From an uncultured Rhodobacterales bacterium (lineage in GTDB: Bacteria; Pseudomonadota; Alphaproteobacteria; Rhodobacterales; Rhodobacteraceae), in the NCBI GenBank assembly GCA_937901055.1, contig CALCGO010000629.1, positions 1 through 5,493 on the forward strand: a stretch of DNA of 5,493 nt, written 5' to 3'. Below are positions 5,443 through 5,493 of this stretch, piece after piece (position 1 is the first letter of the stretch; the number at the start of each line of letters is the position of its first letter). A program made the position numbers and the translations under genes. The notes under the pieces were generated by a model. It had not been told where the DNA came from, searched no databases, and worked only from the letters and a program-made list of their open reading frames with translations.

Positions 5443-5493
5443 ATGAAACATATCTACACTTATGGCGGCCAGCCCGCTAAACGTAACTTGACC
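5443..5493 (+). CDS. Start of a further gene, truncated by the window edge; possibly PanB-like
   Basis: Only 17 codons are present: MKHIYTYGGQPAKRNLT. The start is well supported, because AGGAG at 5432-5436 lies six bases before the ATG and shares bases with the hydroxylase stop at 5431-5433, implying translational coupling. The short sequence resembles, from memory, the opening of proteins annotated as 3-methyl-2-oxobutanoate hydroxymethyltransferase-like (PanB/isocitrate lyase-type barrels), but 17 residues cannot establish this. No function should be transferred without the rest of the gene. Confidence 0.6.
   Translation, partial: MKHIYTYGGQPAKRNLT

Overview
The window looks like part of a marine alphaproteobacterial genome of moderate GC. 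This is inferred from the protein style and the mixed codon use, not from any marker gene. It carries a complete taurine/aliphatic-sulfonate-type ABC importer, all on the + strand, followed by a membrane di-iron hydroxylase and the start of one more gene. The left end differs: it is very AT-rich and holds the 5' part of a phage-like gene on the - strand.

Layout. (1) 1-200, - strand: partial phage-type gene with a GGRKKGTPNK motif; it has no clean start codon and probably a frameshift at an 8-base homopolymer. (2) 201-390: AT-rich control region with a near-consensus sigma70 promoter (194-222), a perfect 8+8 bp inverted repeat and two sets of direct repeats. (3) 391-1362: tauA-like periplasmic binding protein with a signal peptide. 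(4) 1363-1614: 252-base gap with a terminator-like hairpin, a second 20 bp-armed inverted repeat, a cluster of three AAGCTT sites and a candidate promoter. (5) 1615-2412: tauB-like ATPase. (6) 2405-4333: tauC-like permease, GTG start, overlapping tauB, about 2.3 times the usual family length because of large inserts. (7) 4334-4434: gap with a GC-rich hairpin. (8) 4435-5433: fatty acid hydroxylase/sterol desaturase superfamily protein with the full histidine-box set. (9) 5443-5493: first 17 codons of another gene whose ribosome binding site overlaps the hydroxylase stop.

How the parts fit. The binding protein captures a small solute in the periplasm, the permease carries it across the inner membrane and the ATPase drives transport. 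The hairpins between tauA and tauB probably let the binding protein be made in excess over the membrane parts. In the E. coli tauABCD operon the fourth gene is a soluble 2-oxoglutarate-dependent taurine dioxygenase; here that position holds a membrane di-iron oxygenase tightly coupled to a further gene. The substrate is therefore not fixed by sequence alone, and the system may not be classical taurine desulfonation. The most interesting points are the enlarged permease, the hydroxylase with its downstream partner, and the structured control regions.
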